Below are positions 1 to 8,601 of a DNA stretch of 21,715 bases, in pieces. Below the pieces are notes generated by a model, which made no database searches, was not told the origin of the DNA, and worked only from the letters and a program-made list of their open reading frames with translations. The position numbers were made by a program, and so were the translations under genes. Source of the stretch: Flavobacteriaceae bacterium UBA7433 (GTDB lineage Bacteria; Bacteroidota; Bacteroidia; Flavobacteriales; Flavobacteriaceae); assembly GCA_002477565.1 (NCBI GenBank), contig DLQL01000039.1:17106-38820 (forward strand). The letters run 5' to 3'. How positions within the stretch are numbered: position 1 is the first letter of the stretch; every line of letters starts with the position of its first letter.

Positions 1-78
1 TTGTTTTCAGGTTTCGTGTTGAGGAAAAGTTTTGACGGTCTTGAAGACAAGGCAAACAGAATCCTGTCAAGAATTTAG
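1..78 (+). CDS. possible 3' end of a + strand gene cut by the window edge
   Basis: Frame 1 is open from the first base to a TAG at 76-78 and encodes 25 residues ending in DKANRILSRI. It would be convergent with alaS, whose stop codon lies 12 bases further on. The stretch is amphipathic and looks like a protein C-terminus, but it is too short to assign to a family. In related genomes a GSCFA-domain protein is, from memory, sometimes a neighbour of alaS; nothing here proves that. A second frame is open only to base 35. Treat as tentative. Confidence 0.3.
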   Translation: MFSGFVLRKSFDGLEDKANRILSRI

Positions 79-90
79 AATTGGGGTGTT

Positions 91-2703
91 TTAGACAATG
101 TAAGAAGCGGCTTTTTCGACGGCCTCTTTGATTCCATCCGGGTTTTTTCCTCCAGCAGTGGCAAAGAATTTTTGACCACCACCTCCGCCTTGAATCAATT
201 TACCAAGCTCGCGAACGATTTTACCGGCATCCATGCCCTTTTCTTCTACCAAATTTTTAGAGACGTAGGCCGTTAACAATGCTTTTCCCTGTTGTTCAGC
301 ACCTGCAAAAAAGAACAAATCGCTGACTTCATTCCCCAATTCGTGCGCCAAATCTTTGATGGCTGCGGCATTTAAATCCAATTGAGTGGCAATAAAATTG
401 ACACCATTGATTGTTTTTATAGCACCTTTGAGTTGAGTTTTTAGCTGTTTTGCTTTTGCTTTGACCAAGGCTTCCACTTCTTTTTTCAAAGAAGCGTTTT
501 CTTCTTGCAAAGACACGATGGCTTTGAGTGGGTCGGGATTGTTTTTCAAGGCGGCTTTTAACCCGACTAGCAAGCCCTCTTGTTTTTCGTAATGCTTTTT
601 GACAGCCTTGGAAGTAATTGCTTCGATTCTTCGAATTCCTGCAGCGACAGCCCCTTCGGAAACAATTTTTAGTTGCCAAATGGCATTCGTATTTTGTACA
701 TGTGTCCCACCACACAATTCTGCCGATTCGCCAAATTGAACCATGCGAACTTGCTCCCCGTACTTTTCGCCAAAGAGCGCCATGGCACCTTTGTCCAGAG
801 CATCTTGCAGTGCAATGTTTCGGAAATCTTGTAGGGGGATGCCAGCAGCAATGCGTTCGTTGACAAAATTTTCCACCGCTTTCAATTCCTCCGCAGTTAC
901 TTTTGAAAAGTGAGAAAAGTCAAAACGTAAGTTTTTTGCGTTTACCAAAGATCCTTTTTGTTCTACGTGAGTTCCCAGTACTGCTCGCAAAGCCTGGTGT
1001 AGCAGATGTGTGGCACTGTGATTGCTGTTGGTCAAATTTCGCTTTTCAGCATTGACTACAGCTTGAAAAGTCGCTTTGGGGTTGCTTGGAATCTTTTTGG
1101 TAAAATGAAGAATCAGGTTGTTTTCTTTCTTGGTGTCGACAATGCTGATTTTTTCTGAATCGTTTCCGAAAAAACCAAGATCTCCGACTTGCCCTCCTCC
1201 TTCTGGATAAAAAGGAGTGGTGTCAAAGGCGATTTGGTACAAATCCCCGTCCTTTTTGGAGGAGACCTTTCGGTAGCGGGTGATTTTGACATCGGCATGC
1301 AATTGGTCGTAGCCGACAAATGCTTTTGGGTCTTTTTCGATCAAAATGGTCCAATCTTCGGTGTCCATTTGGGCAGCCGCTCTCGAACGATTTTTCTGTT
1401 TGTCAAGCTCCTCTTGAAAAGTTTTTTCGTCCAAGGTCAATCCTTTTTCTTCCAAAATCAAAGCAGTCAAATCGATTGGAAATCCAAACGTGTCATAGAG
1501 TTCAAAGACTTTGACACCTGAGAGGACGGTCCCTTTGTTGTTGGCAATCAAGGTATCCAACAAGTGCAATCCTTGTCCCAAAGTACGTAAGAAAGCGTTT
1601 TCTTCTTCTTTGATGACTTTGGAAATCAATTTGTATTGGGCTTGAATCTCTGGGAAACTGGCGCCCATTTGCGTGTTTAAAACCGCAACCAATTCGTGGA
1701 TAAAAGGTTCTTTTTTATTTAGAAAGGTAAACCCATAACGCACGGCACGTCTTAAAATTCGCCGAATTACATATCCCGCGCCATTGTTGGAGGGGAGTTG
1801 TCCATCGGCAATGGAAAAGGCAACCGCCCTTACATGGTCGGCAATCACGCGAATGGCGATGTCTGTTTCTTCATTTTTTCCATAAGTCTGCTGTGTTGTC
1901 TCTTCAATCTTTGCAATCAAAGGAGCAAATACATCCGTGTCGTAGTTGGACTGTACTTTTTGGAGGACCATACACAGGCGCTCGAAACCCATTCCGGTAT
2001 CTACGTGTTGTGCAGGGAGCTTTTTCAAAGATCCGTCTGCTTTTCGATTGAACTGCATAAAGACCAAATTCCAGATTTCTACCACCTCAGGGTGGTCTTG
2101 ATTGACCAATTCACGGCCTGGAACTTTTGCTTTTTCTTCTTGGGAGCGAATGTCTACGTGGATTTCCGAGCAGGGACCGCAAGGCCCTTGTGCTCCCATT
2201 TCCCAAAAATTGTCTTTTTTGTTACCCAAGATGATTTTGTCTTTTGGGACAATGGCACTCCAAAGGTCGAAAGCTTCCTGGTCCAAGTCCAAGTTGTCGG
2301 CATCTTGACTTCCTTCAAAAACACTTACGTAAAGAATGTCTTTGTCCACTTTTAAGACGTCGACTAAAAATTCCCAAGCCCAAGAGATGGCCTCCTTTTT
2401 AAAATAATCTCCAAAACTCCAGTTGCCCAACATTTCAAACATGGTGTGGTGGTAGGTATCCTTTCCTACTTCTTCCAAGTCGTTGTGTTTTCCTGAGACG
2501 CGCAAGCATTTTTGGCTGTCTGCAATTCGGGCATCTGTAATGGTGCGTTGTCCCAAAAAGTACTCTTTGAATTGGTTCATTCCTGCATTGGTAAACATCA
2601 ATGTCGGATCGTCTTTTAAGACAATCGGTGCAGAGGCGACAATTTTGTGTGCTTTCTCATTAAAAAAGGTTAAAAATTGCTGTCTTATGTCTTGTGATTT
2701 CAT
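91..2703 (-). CDS. alaS: alanine--tRNA ligase
   Basis: Charges tRNA-Ala with alanine in the cytoplasm and clears mischarged Ser/Gly through an editing domain. The 870-residue length matches full-length bacterial AlaRS (E. coli about 876). The catalytic core occupies roughly residues 1-250 (motif around FTNAGMNQFKEYFLG, residues 37-51, and DTGMGFERL, 235-243). The editing domain shows the zinc-site pair HSATH (562-566) and CGGTH (664-668). A coiled-coil stretch near 700-770 leads into the C-terminal C-Ala domain with the glycine run GGGGGQKFFATAGG. All key residues are present. The ATG start gives the usual N-terminus MKSQDIRQQFLTFF. It is divergent from the M23 peptidase across 152 bases. I see no clear TAnnTTTG promoter on its own side. 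Confidence 0.98.
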   Translation of the reverse strand: MKSQDIRQQFLTFFNEKAHKIVASAPIVLKDDPTLMFTNAGMNQFKEYFLGQRTITDARIADSQKCLRVSGKHNDLEEVGKDTYHHTMFEMLGNWSFGDYFKKEAISWAWEFLVDVLKVDKDILYVSVFEGSQDADNLDLDQEAFDLWSAIVPKDKIILGNKKDNFWEMGAQGPCGPCSEIHVDIRSQEEKAKVPGRELVNQDHPEVVEIWNLVFMQFNRKADGSLKKLPAQHVDTGMGFERLCMVLQKVQSNYDTDVFAPLIAKIEETTQQTYGKNEETDIAIRVIADHVRAVAFSIADGQLPSNNGAGYVIRRILRRAVRYGFTFLNKKEPFIHELVAVLNTQMGASFPEIQAQYKLISKVIKEEENAFLRTLGQGLHLLDTLIANNKGTVLSGVKVFELYDTFGFPIDLTALILEEKGLTLDEKTFQEELDKQKNRSRAAAQMDTEDWTILIEKDPKAFVGYDQLHADVKITRYRKVSSKKDGDLYQIAFDTTPFYPEGGGQVGDLGFFGNDSEKISIVDTKKENNLILHFTKKIPSNPKATFQAVVNAEKRNLTNSNHSATHLLHQALRAVLGTHVEQKGSLVNAKNLRFDFSHFSKVTAEELKAVENFVNERIAAGIPLQDFRNIALQDALDKGAMALFGEKYGEQVRMVQFGESAELCGGTHVQNTNAIWQLKIVSEGAVAAGIRRIEAITSKAVKKHYEKQEGLLVGLKAALKNNPDPLKAIVSLQEENASLKKEVEALVKAKAKQLKTQLKGAIKTINGVNFIATQLDLNAAAIKDLAHELGNEVSDLFFFAGAEQQGKALLTAYVSKNLVEEKGMDAGKIVRELGKLIQGGGGGQKFFATAGGKNPDGIKEAVEKAASYIV

Positions 2704-2775
2704 GCGGTGGTGGTTCTTGGACGATTAAAAAAATGCTAAAAATACTCGGATAGCGACTAGTTCTAAAACATTTTG

Positions 2776-2783
2776 TAAATTTG
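2776..2783 (+). promoter_or_regulatory. candidate -7 promoter box (TAAATTTG) for the M23 peptidase operon
   Basis: TAAATTTG fits the Bacteroidota -7 consensus TAnnTTTG. It would start a transcript near 2789 and give a 5' leader of about 65 bases before the ATG at 2856. No clear -33 TTG is visible at 17-19 bases upstream. The leader can fold: GGGAAGGC (2793-2800) pairs with GCCTTCTC (2820-2827), eight pairs with one G-U, around a 19-base loop. Confidence 0.5.
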
Positions 2784-2855
2784 CGTAACGTTGGGAAGGC
2801 TCTCAATTGCATTTAACATGCCTTCTCAGCTCACAAAAGTACTATATTTAGCAAT

Positions 2856-3827
2856 ATGGCGAAAGTAAAATTTTATTACGATTCTGAGACACTCTCCTAC
2901 CAAAGAATCCAAGTAGATAGGAAGACCAAATTCAAGAACAGTATGTTCTTTGTGGCCGCCCTTGTCTTGGTCGCTTTTATCGGTTTTGTGGGTTTTAGTT
3001 ATTTGATCAAATCTCCTAGTCAGATTGCACAACAGCGAGAATTAGAAAACCTCCAATTGCACTTCGAATTGCTTTCCAAACGCATCGACGATGGGACAGA
3101 AGTATTGAACGAGATTCAAGACCGAGACAACAACATCTACCGGGTTTATTTTGAAGCAGAGCCCATCTCTAAAGAACAACGTATGGCAGGTTTTGGAGGG
3201 GTCAATCGTTACAAGTCTTTGGACGGTTTTGAAAATTCAACCATGATCAAAGACGTGACCAAAAAAATAGACATTCTCTCCAAACAATTGGTGGTACAGT
3301 CCAAGTCACTGGATGAAATTGTAGGAATGGCAAAAAACAAAAAAGAAATGTTGGCGTCCATACCCGCCATTCAACCGGTAGCCAACAAAGAATTGAAACG
3401 CATGGCATCTGGATACGGTTACCGCATACATCCGATTTACAAAACTCGAAAATACCATTGGGGAATGGATTTTTCCGCTCCAAAAGGCACGCCTGTCTAC
3501 GCAACTGGGAACGGAAAAGTTTCCAAGGTCAAGCGTTCGCGAAGAGGTTATGGAAACCAAGTCAAAATCACCCATGGATTTGGATACCAAACTTTTTACG
3601 CCCATTTGGATCGCTATACCGTTCGGAAACATCAAAAAGTAAAAAGAGGGGATTTGATTGGCTATGTCGGTTCTTCTGGAACTTCTACTGCGCCGCATTT
3701 GCATTACGAAGTGCTTAAAGGAAACCGAAAAGTAAACCCTGTTTACTACTATTTCAATGACCTCACGCCAGACGAATACAATACCATGTTGGAAATGTCC
3801 TCTCTGGAAAATCAATCCCTCGACTGA
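2856..3827 (+). CDS. M23 family (LytM-type) metallopeptidase, membrane anchored
   Basis: Probable peptidoglycan endopeptidase or amidase activator acting in the periplasm. The 323-residue protein has a short cytosolic N-terminus, one hydrophobic anchor at about residues 29-51, a coiled-coil-like stretch around 55-165 and a C-terminal LytM/M23 domain at about 180-296. The zinc and catalytic residues are all present: H201 and D205 in HWGMD, H250 in YAHL, and H281/H283 in HLHYE, so the enzyme should be active. The anchor has no evident signal peptidase site and is probably an uncleaved signal-anchor. The stop codon overlaps the start of the next gene by one base (TGATG), so the two are probably translated together. 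Placement between alaS and a MerR gene is, to my knowledge, common in Flavobacteriia. The exact substrate is not predictable. Confidence 0.93.
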   Translation: MAKVKFYYDSETLSYQRIQVDRKTKFKNSMFFVAALVLVAFIGFVGFSYLIKSPSQIAQQRELENLQLHFELLSKRIDDGTEVLNEIQDRDNNIYRVYFEAEPISKEQRMAGFGGVNRYKSLDGFENSTMIKDVTKKIDILSKQLVVQSKSLDEIVGMAKNKKEMLASIPAIQPVANKELKRMASGYGYRIHPIYKTRKYHWGMDFSAPKGTPVYATGNGKVSKVKRSRRGYGNQVKITHGFGYQTFYAHLDRYTVRKHQKVKRGDLIGYVGSSGTSTAPHLHYEVLKGNRKVNPVYYYFNDLTPDEYNTMLEMSSLENQSLD

Positions 3828-4156
3828 TGCAGGTAGATTTGCCCGAAAAAAGATATTATAAAATTGGCGAAGTGGCCAAAGCTTTTGGAGTAAATACCTC
3901 GCTCATTCGTTTTTGGGAAAAAGAGTTTGACGTCATCAAGCCTAAAAAAAATGCAAAGGGAGATCGGATGTTTACCCAAGACGATGTCAAAAACTTTCAA
4001 ATGATTTATCATTTGGTCAAAGAAAAAGGGTTTACCCTTGAAGGGGCAAAAAAAAAGTTGAAAACAACCCCTAAAAAAACGGTCCTCACCCATGAAATCA
4101 TCAGTAGTTTGGAATCCGTAAAGGCAGAATTGATAAAAATTAAAAACGAACTTTAA
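3827..4156 (+). CDS. MerR family transcriptional regulator
   Basis: A 109-residue protein with an N-terminal MerR-type winged helix-turn-helix: YYKIGEVAKAFGVNTSLIRFW (about residues 10-30), then EKEFDVIKPKKNAKGDRMFTQDDV as wing and second helix. The C-terminal part after about residue 75 is short, lysine rich and probably helical. There is no recognisable effector domain and no cysteine metal site, so it is not a classical metal sensor. It overlaps the upstream M23 gene by one base and is therefore in the same operon. By this linkage it may control envelope functions, but its target is unknown. The gene stops 54 bases before lemA; that gap can fold as CAAGGC/GCTTTG (4168-4184) but has no T-run, so it is not a clear terminator. 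Confidence 0.9.
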   Translation: MQVDLPEKRYYKIGEVAKAFGVNTSLIRFWEKEFDVIKPKKNAKGDRMFTQDDVKNFQMIYHLVKEKGFTLEGAKKKLKTTPKKTVLTHEIISSLESVKAELIKIKNEL

Positions 4157-4210
4157 CCCTTTTTGTTTCAAGGCGACTGGCTTTGAGAGACTCACTTAAA
4201 AAAATAACTT

Positions 4211-4798
4211 ATGAAAAAATGGTTGCCATTTATTACCATCGCTGTAATCGTTGTTTGGACATACGGCTCCATCAAAGGGTTCAACAACACTGCAGTTGTT
4301 TATGAAGAAGATGCCAAGACCACTTGGTCCAACGTAGAAAGTTCCTATCAAAGAAGGACAGATTTGATCCCCAATTTGGTCGCTACTGTAAAGGGCTATG
4401 CGGCACACGAAAGTGAAACTTTGGAAGCGGTCATCAAAGCGCGGGCAGCAGCCACGAGTATGAAAATAGATACCGGCAACCTCAGCCCAGAAAAAATGGC
4501 ACAATTTCAAAAGGCACAACAAGGCTTGTCTGGTGCCTTGGGAAGGCTGATGGTTGTTGCCGAGCGCTATCCCGACCTGAAGGCTAATACCAATTTCTTG
4601 GAATTGCAAAGTCAATTAGAGGGAACAGAAAACAGAATCAATGTAGCGCGAAACCGCTTTAACAATGGGGTAAATGCATACAACAAACACATCAAAATAT
4701 TTCCAAACTCTGTCTTTGCAGGTTGGTTAGGTTTTGAAGAAATGGCGCGGTACCAAGCTGCGGAAGGAAGTGAAAAAGCACCTGAAGTAAAATTTTAA
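4211..4798 (+). CDS. lemA: LemA family protein
   Basis: A 195-residue LemA-family membrane protein. An N-terminal hydrophobic segment (about residues 4-20) is followed by a long helical domain outside the membrane. Family hallmarks are visible: NNTAVVYEEDAKTTWSNVES, then YQRRTDLIPNLVATVKGYAAHE, and near the end ENRINVARNRFNNGVNAYN with FPNSVFAGWLGF. The biochemical role of LemA is unknown; it often sits next to TPM-domain genes, as here. The downstream TPM gene begins two bases after its stop, so the two are co-translated. The ATG is chosen because it directly precedes the hydrophobic segment. Confidence 0.96.
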   Translation: MKKWLPFITIAVIVVWTYGSIKGFNNTAVVYEEDAKTTWSNVESSYQRRTDLIPNLVATVKGYAAHESETLEAVIKARAAATSMKIDTGNLSPEKMAQFQKAQQGLSGALGRLMVVAERYPDLKANTNFLELQSQLEGTENRINVARNRFNNGVNAYNKHIKIFPNSVFAGWLGFEEMARYQAAEGSEKAPEVKF

Positions 4799-4800
4799 GC

Positions 4801-5238
4801 ATGGCCTCAACTGAATACCACTTGTCAAAAAAGGAGGAAGAAGCTGTTGTAAACGCCATTCAAATTGCGGAAAAAAACACTTCCGGAGAGATTCGAGTGC
4901 ACATAGAACCGACTGCTGACAAACCTGCATTGGAACGTGGTAAAGAAGTTTTTTATCAACTAAAGATGAATGAGACTGCTGCGCAAAACGCAGTGCTCTT
5001 TTACATGGCAATCGAACAACATCAATTTGCCATTTTGGGAGATGTCGGTATTGACCGTGTTGTGCCTGACGGTTTTTGGGACAGCACCAAGGACCTGGTC
5101 CTCTCCGAATTTAAAAAAGGAGAATTCGCAAAAGGATTGCAGTTGGGCATTGCGGAGGCAGGAAACAAACTCAAAGAGTTTTTTCCTTACCAATCCAACG
5201 ACACCAACGAATTGTCAGATGCCATTTCGAAAGGCTGA
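4801..5238 (+). CDS. TPM-domain protein, soluble
   Basis: A 145-residue protein made almost entirely of one TPM (TLP18.3/Psb32/MOLO-1 founding) domain. Visible family elements are an N-terminal helix with LSKKEEEAVVNAIQIAEKNT, the strand SGEIRVHIEP, the central AVLFYMAIEQHQFAILGDVGID, and the helix around VLSEFKKGEFAKGLQLGI. There is no signal peptide and no membrane segment, unlike the second TPM protein at 6034-6816. Its start follows the lemA stop by two bases. TPM domains have been linked to acid phosphatase activity in plants and to membrane complex assembly, but the role in this operon is not known. The 38 bases to the next gene contain no terminator. Confidence 0.92.
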   Translation: MASTEYHLSKKEEEAVVNAIQIAEKNTSGEIRVHIEPTADKPALERGKEVFYQLKMNETAAQNAVLFYMAIEQHQFAILGDVGIDRVVPDGFWDSTKDLVLSEFKKGEFAKGLQLGIAEAGNKLKEFFPYQSNDTNELSDAISKG

Positions 5239-5276
5239 TTCCAACAAAAACACAATAAAAAAACACAACGAACTTT

Positions 5277-5963
5277 ATGAACACAAATCTTTCTTTACAT
5301 CAAGCAACTGTACAAGCTACTTTTATATCCAAAGTTTACGGATGGATGAGTGGGGCTTTGTTGCTCACTGCCGTCATTGCGATGTGGGCAGTTTCTACTC
5401 CTGCTGTGATGAACTTTGTTTTTGGCAGCAAACTTTCTTTTTACGCTTTGATCGCGGCCGAATTGGGCTTGGTCATCTACATCTCGGCACGTATTCACCG
5501 CATCAGTGCGGAAACTGCAGGAATCTTTTTCTTGTTGTATGCCATTCTCAATGGGCTCACTTTGTCCATGGTCTTTTTGGTGTATACAACCGGATCCATC
5601 GCCTCTACATTTTTGATCACTGCGGTTACTTTTGGTATCATGAGTTTTTACGGATACACGACCAAAAAAGACTTGACGTCTCTCGGCAGATTGGCAATGA
5701 TGGCTTTGATTGGTTTGCTCATCGCAACGGTGGTCAATATCTTTATGCAAAGTGAAGTTTTGTATTGGGTAGCCAATTATGCGGGGGTTCTTATTTTTGT
5801 CGGATTGACGGCTTATGATACTCAAAAAATAAAACGCATGGCAGCGCTGGAAGACGATGCAGAACAAGCCAAAAAGAAATCCATCTTAGGAGCTTTGACG
5901 TTGTACTTGGATTTTGTCAACATGTTTTTGTACCTGTTGCGTATTTTTGGAGATAGAAAGTAA
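5277..5963 (+). CDS. Bax inhibitor-1/YccA family membrane protein
   Basis: A 228-residue polytopic protein with about seven hydrophobic segments (roughly residues 21-43, 53-71, 80-102, 108-126, 137-155, 163-181 and 203-222). The family signature is visible as YAGVLIFVGLTAYDTQKIKRMA at about 167-188, and the protein ends in LTLYLDFVNMFLYLLRIFGDRK, typical of bacterial BI-1 members. The conserved acidic residue of the pore (D in TAYDTQ) and the C-terminal D in YLDF are present; in BsYetJ such residues make a pH-sensitive calcium leak. E. coli YccA of this family modulates the FtsH protease. It sits between two TPM genes, suggesting a shared membrane-related job. Function in this organism is inference only. 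Confidence 0.95.
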   Translation: MNTNLSLHQATVQATFISKVYGWMSGALLLTAVIAMWAVSTPAVMNFVFGSKLSFYALIAAELGLVIYISARIHRISAETAGIFFLLYAILNGLTLSMVFLVYTTGSIASTFLITAVTFGIMSFYGYTTKKDLTSLGRLAMMALIGLLIATVVNIFMQSEVLYWVANYAGVLIFVGLTAYDTQKIKRMAALEDDAEQAKKKSILGALTLYLDFVNMFLYLLRIFGDRK

Positions 5964-6033
5964 TTTACAATCAGACAGGACTGTAGGATTTTTGTAGCAC
6001 GTTCGATATTCCTTTTATAACACCACTCAAAGT

Positions 6034-6816
6034 TTGAAAGCACACTGCACACCATCCGTTTTACGATTGTTTCTGTTTCTTTTGTGTGTATCTTTTGCCA
6101 CAAGGGCACAAGAGGATTTGCTGCCTGTCCCAAAAGTACACACCAGTTTGTACGACCAAGCGGCCTTTTTAAGCAAGGGAGAACACTTCGCTTTGGAGCA
6201 GAAATTACTTCGCTACCAAGACAGCACTTCCACACAGATTGTGGTGGTTACTGTGACCTCTATTGGCTCCAACGATATTTCGATGTACGGGGCGGAACTC
6301 GCCCAAAAATGGGGGATTGGTCAAAAGGGGAAAGACAATGGGGTCTTGCTTTTGGTGGCCAAAAACGAGCGTAAAATCAACATATCTACCGGTTATGGGG
6401 TCGAACATCTCCTGACGGACGCTCTGTCGAGACGGATAATAGAAACCTTGATCAAACCCCAATTCAAACTTCAGAATTACTATGCCGGTTTGGACCAGGC
6501 TACTACGGCAATCATTCAAGTGTTGTCGGGGGAATTTGACGCAGCTCCCAAAGCAAAGAGAACCAAAAACAATTCAAAAATAAAAGCCCTTTTCATCTTG
6601 GTGGTTTTGGTGTTTTTTCTGCTATTTCGCAACAAAAAAGGAGGCGGTGGAAACGGAAGCCGTTCCCATTCTTCCGACCTTTTGACAGCCCTTTTGTTGA
6701 GTAATATGGGCAGTCGTCGCGGTTTTGGTGGCAGTGCGGGTTTTGGCGGCGGCGGATTCGGAGGGGGCTTCGGCGGCGGTAGTTTTGGAGGTGGAGGTGC
6801 CAGCGGTGGCTGGTAG
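6034..6816 (+). CDS. TPM-domain protein, secreted and membrane anchored, glycine-rich tail (YgcG type)
   Basis: A 260-residue protein: signal peptide (residues 1 to about 25, hydrophobic LRLFLFLLCVSFA followed by TRA-Q), TPM domain at about 35-165 with family motifs SLYDQAAFLS, QKWGIGQKGKDNGVLLLVA and RKINISTGYGVE, a transmembrane helix at about 184-199, then a glycine-serine tail (203-260) built of GFGGG units ending in GASGGW. Such tails are typical of this family. The start is TTG at 6034: no ATG lies upstream of the signal peptide in frame, and the TTG puts Lys before the hydrophobic core. It is the last gene of the LemA/TPM group and ends only seven bases before the stop of the convergent cysM, with no terminator between. 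Confidence 0.9.
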   Translation: MKAHCTPSVLRLFLFLLCVSFATRAQEDLLPVPKVHTSLYDQAAFLSKGEHFALEQKLLRYQDSTSTQIVVVTVTSIGSNDISMYGAELAQKWGIGQKGKDNGVLLLVAKNERKINISTGYGVEHLLTDALSRRIIETLIKPQFKLQNYYAGLDQATTAIIQVLSGEFDAAPKAKRTKNNSKIKALFILVVLVFFLLFRNKKGGGGNGSRSHSSDLLTALLLSNMGSRRGFGGSAGFGGGGFGGGFGGGSFGGGGASGGW

Positions 6817-6823
6817 CCAACGT

Positions 6824-7711
6824 CTATTCAAATAAGTCCGAAGACAAGTAGCGGTCTCCACGATCGCAGACAATGGCAACCACCACACCCGAATCCAAAC
6901 TGTTGGCAACTTTCACTGCAGTAGCGACAGATCCACCACTGCTCATTCCCGCAAAAACCCCCTCTTCCAAGGCCAATCTTTTGGTCATGGCACGGGCTTC
7001 AGCTTCACTTACTTCGAGAATTTGATCTACTTTTTTGGGATTGAAAATCTTTGGTAAAAATTCTTTGGGCCACTTTCGAATTCCAGGTATTTTTGACCCT
7101 TCACTAGGCTGTGCTCCAACGATTTGGATGTCGCTGTTTTGTTCTTTTAAAAAGGTAGAGGTACCCATGATGGTCCCTGTAGTTCCCATGGCTGACACAA
7201 AATGAGTGACGGCGCCTTTTGTGTCTCTCCAGATTTCGGGTCCCGTTGTTTTGTAATGAGCTTTCCAATTGTCGTTGTTGGCAAATTGATTGAGCATCAA
7301 ATAGCCGCCTTCAGCAACTTTTTGATCGGCGTATTTCCGAGATCCGATGATGCCCTCTTCAGCAGGTGTGAGGATCACTGTGGCTCCAAAAGCACGCATG
7401 GTCTGTGTGCGTTCTTTAGTCGCACTTTCGGGCAAGATGAGTTCTATTTCAATTCCCATCAATTGAGCGATCATCGCCAAGGCAATTCCTGTATTGCCAC
7501 TTGTTGCTTCGATGAGTTTGTCTCCTTTTTTAAGGGTTCCTCTTTCCAAGGCGGAGGCAATCATGTTGAAGGCTGCTCGGTCTTTGACACTGCCGCCTGG
7601 ATTGTTTCCTTCCAATTTTAACAACAAGCGAACATTTTTATTTTTGACCAAATTGCGGGTTTCCACCAAAGGTGTGTTTCCGATCAGTGCTTCTATTTTT
7701 TTTGGGTTCAT
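6824..7711 (-). CDS. cysM: cysteine synthase B (O-acetylserine sulfhydrylase)
   Basis: PLP enzyme forming cysteine from O-acetylserine and sulfide (CysM types can also take thiosulfate). The 295-residue fold-type II enzyme has the PLP lysine K43 in GGSVKDRAA, the cofactor-binding loops SGNTG (71-75) and GTTGT (176-180), and the C-terminal CDRGDRYLSS. The segment IPGIRKWPKEFLPKIF is characteristic of CysM rather than CysK. The start codon lies 43 bases after the stop of cysE, with no terminator between, so cysE-cysM form one unit. Its product supply therefore depends on the same leader as cysE. Confidence 0.95.
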   Translation of the reverse strand: MNPKKIEALIGNTPLVETRNLVKNKNVRLLLKLEGNNPGGSVKDRAAFNMIASALERGTLKKGDKLIEATSGNTGIALAMIAQLMGIEIELILPESATKERTQTMRAFGATVILTPAEEGIIGSRKYADQKVAEGGYLMLNQFANNDNWKAHYKTTGPEIWRDTKGAVTHFVSAMGTTGTIMGTSTFLKEQNSDIQIVGAQPSEGSKIPGIRKWPKEFLPKIFNPKKVDQILEVSEAEARAMTKRLALEEGVFAGMSSGGSVATAVKVANSLDSGVVVAIVCDRGDRYLSSDLFE

Positions 7712-7754
7712 AGTATTCGTAAGGCTTTTGATTGCAAAAAATCAAAGAGGGTGT

Positions 7755-8552
7755 TTATTTCTGTATGTTCTCTTTTATTTTTATATCTGTGGTGGTGGTG
7801 TTGGAAACTACGGATCCTTCTGGGATGGAACGTGTCACCCAAGAATTTCCACCAACGATGCTGTTTTTACCAATCGTTGTTTCACCTCCCAAAATCGTGG
7901 CATTGGCATAAATGCATACGTCTTCTTCTACTGTTGGGTGTCGTTTGCTGTTTTTCATGTCTTTACTGACACTCAAAGCTCCCAAGGTGACTCCTTGGTA
8001 GATTTTAACGTGTTTTGCAATCACGGTCGTTTCTCCAATGACAATACCTGTGGCATGGTCAATAAAAAAGGGAGAGGCAATGGATGCTCCGGCATGAATG
8101 TCTGTTCCGGTAATACGGTGAGCGTATTCACTCATCAATCGGGAAAACAGCAACATGTCCAAGAGGTACAACTCATGGCTCAATCGGTAGATGGCAATGG
8201 CATAAAATCCGGGATAAGCCAAATAGACTTCTTCCACATTGTTCGATGCCGGATCATTTTCTAAGATATAACGTGCATCTTGGTTGAGTTGCTCCAAAAC
8301 AGTGGGCAATTTTTCCAGAAAAGCTTTCCAAACCGCGTCGCATTTTTGCTGAGGTTTTTTGCAAGCAACCACCGAAATGTCTTTGAAGAGGACCTCCAAG
8401 GCATCGATGCTTTCTTCCAAGTCGGCATGGTTGTCAAAAAGCGTAAAAAACAGTTTTTCAGTAAATTCTTCTGTCTTTGTTTTGATGCCGTAATTGATCG
8501 AATTTGGGCTTTTTGACAAAGCTATCTTTTTAATAATCAGATTTTTTGTCAT
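7755..8552 (-). CDS. cysE: serine O-acetyltransferase
   Basis: Makes O-acetylserine from serine and acetyl-CoA, the first step of cysteine synthesis. The 265-residue protein has an N-terminal helical part (about 1-145, with YPGFYAIAIYRLSHEL at 113-128) and a left-handed beta-helix of hexapeptide repeats (about 150-250). The residues matching the E. coli catalytic pair D143/H158 are D151 and H166, with the same spacing, in DIHAGA and IDHATG. The downstream CysM is the partner enzyme. The start ATG is 49 bases after the stop of a short cysteine-ending leader ORF. The C-terminus ends NIQK rather than the Ile seen in enzymes that bind CysK, so complex formation with CysM is not supported by the tail. 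Confidence 0.94.
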   Translation of the reverse strand: MTKNLIIKKIALSKSPNSINYGIKTKTEEFTEKLFFTLFDNHADLEESIDALEVLFKDISVVACKKPQQKCDAVWKAFLEKLPTVLEQLNQDARYILENDPASNNVEEVYLAYPGFYAIAIYRLSHELYLLDMLLFSRLMSEYAHRITGTDIHAGASIASPFFIDHATGIVIGETTVIAKHVKIYQGVTLGALSVSKDMKNSKRHPTVEEDVCIYANATILGGETTIGKNSIVGGNSWVTRSIPEGSVVSNTTTTDIKIKENIQK

Positions 8553-8601
8553 GATTATGGTATTGAATGTTAGTATGAATTTGAGTAAAAATAGGCTATT
8601 T

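Noticed and set aside
1798..2355. 185-residue + strand open frame inside alaS
   Set aside because: Antisense to a fully conserved alaS; the translation is Cys/Phe-rich without domain character, as expected of a shadow frame.
4970..5755. 261-residue + strand open frame over the TPM and BI-1 genes
   Set aside because: Overlaps two well-supported genes in another frame; composition rich in Trp, Cys and His; no family motif.
6719..6812. Repetitive GGC-rich DNA as a CRISPR or satellite repeat
   Set aside because: It encodes the in-frame glycine-rich tail of the anchored TPM protein, typical of that family; units are irregular.
7494..8264. 256-residue + strand open frame across cysM and cysE
   Set aside because: Antisense to the catalytic regions of both enzymes; a shadow of their codon usage.
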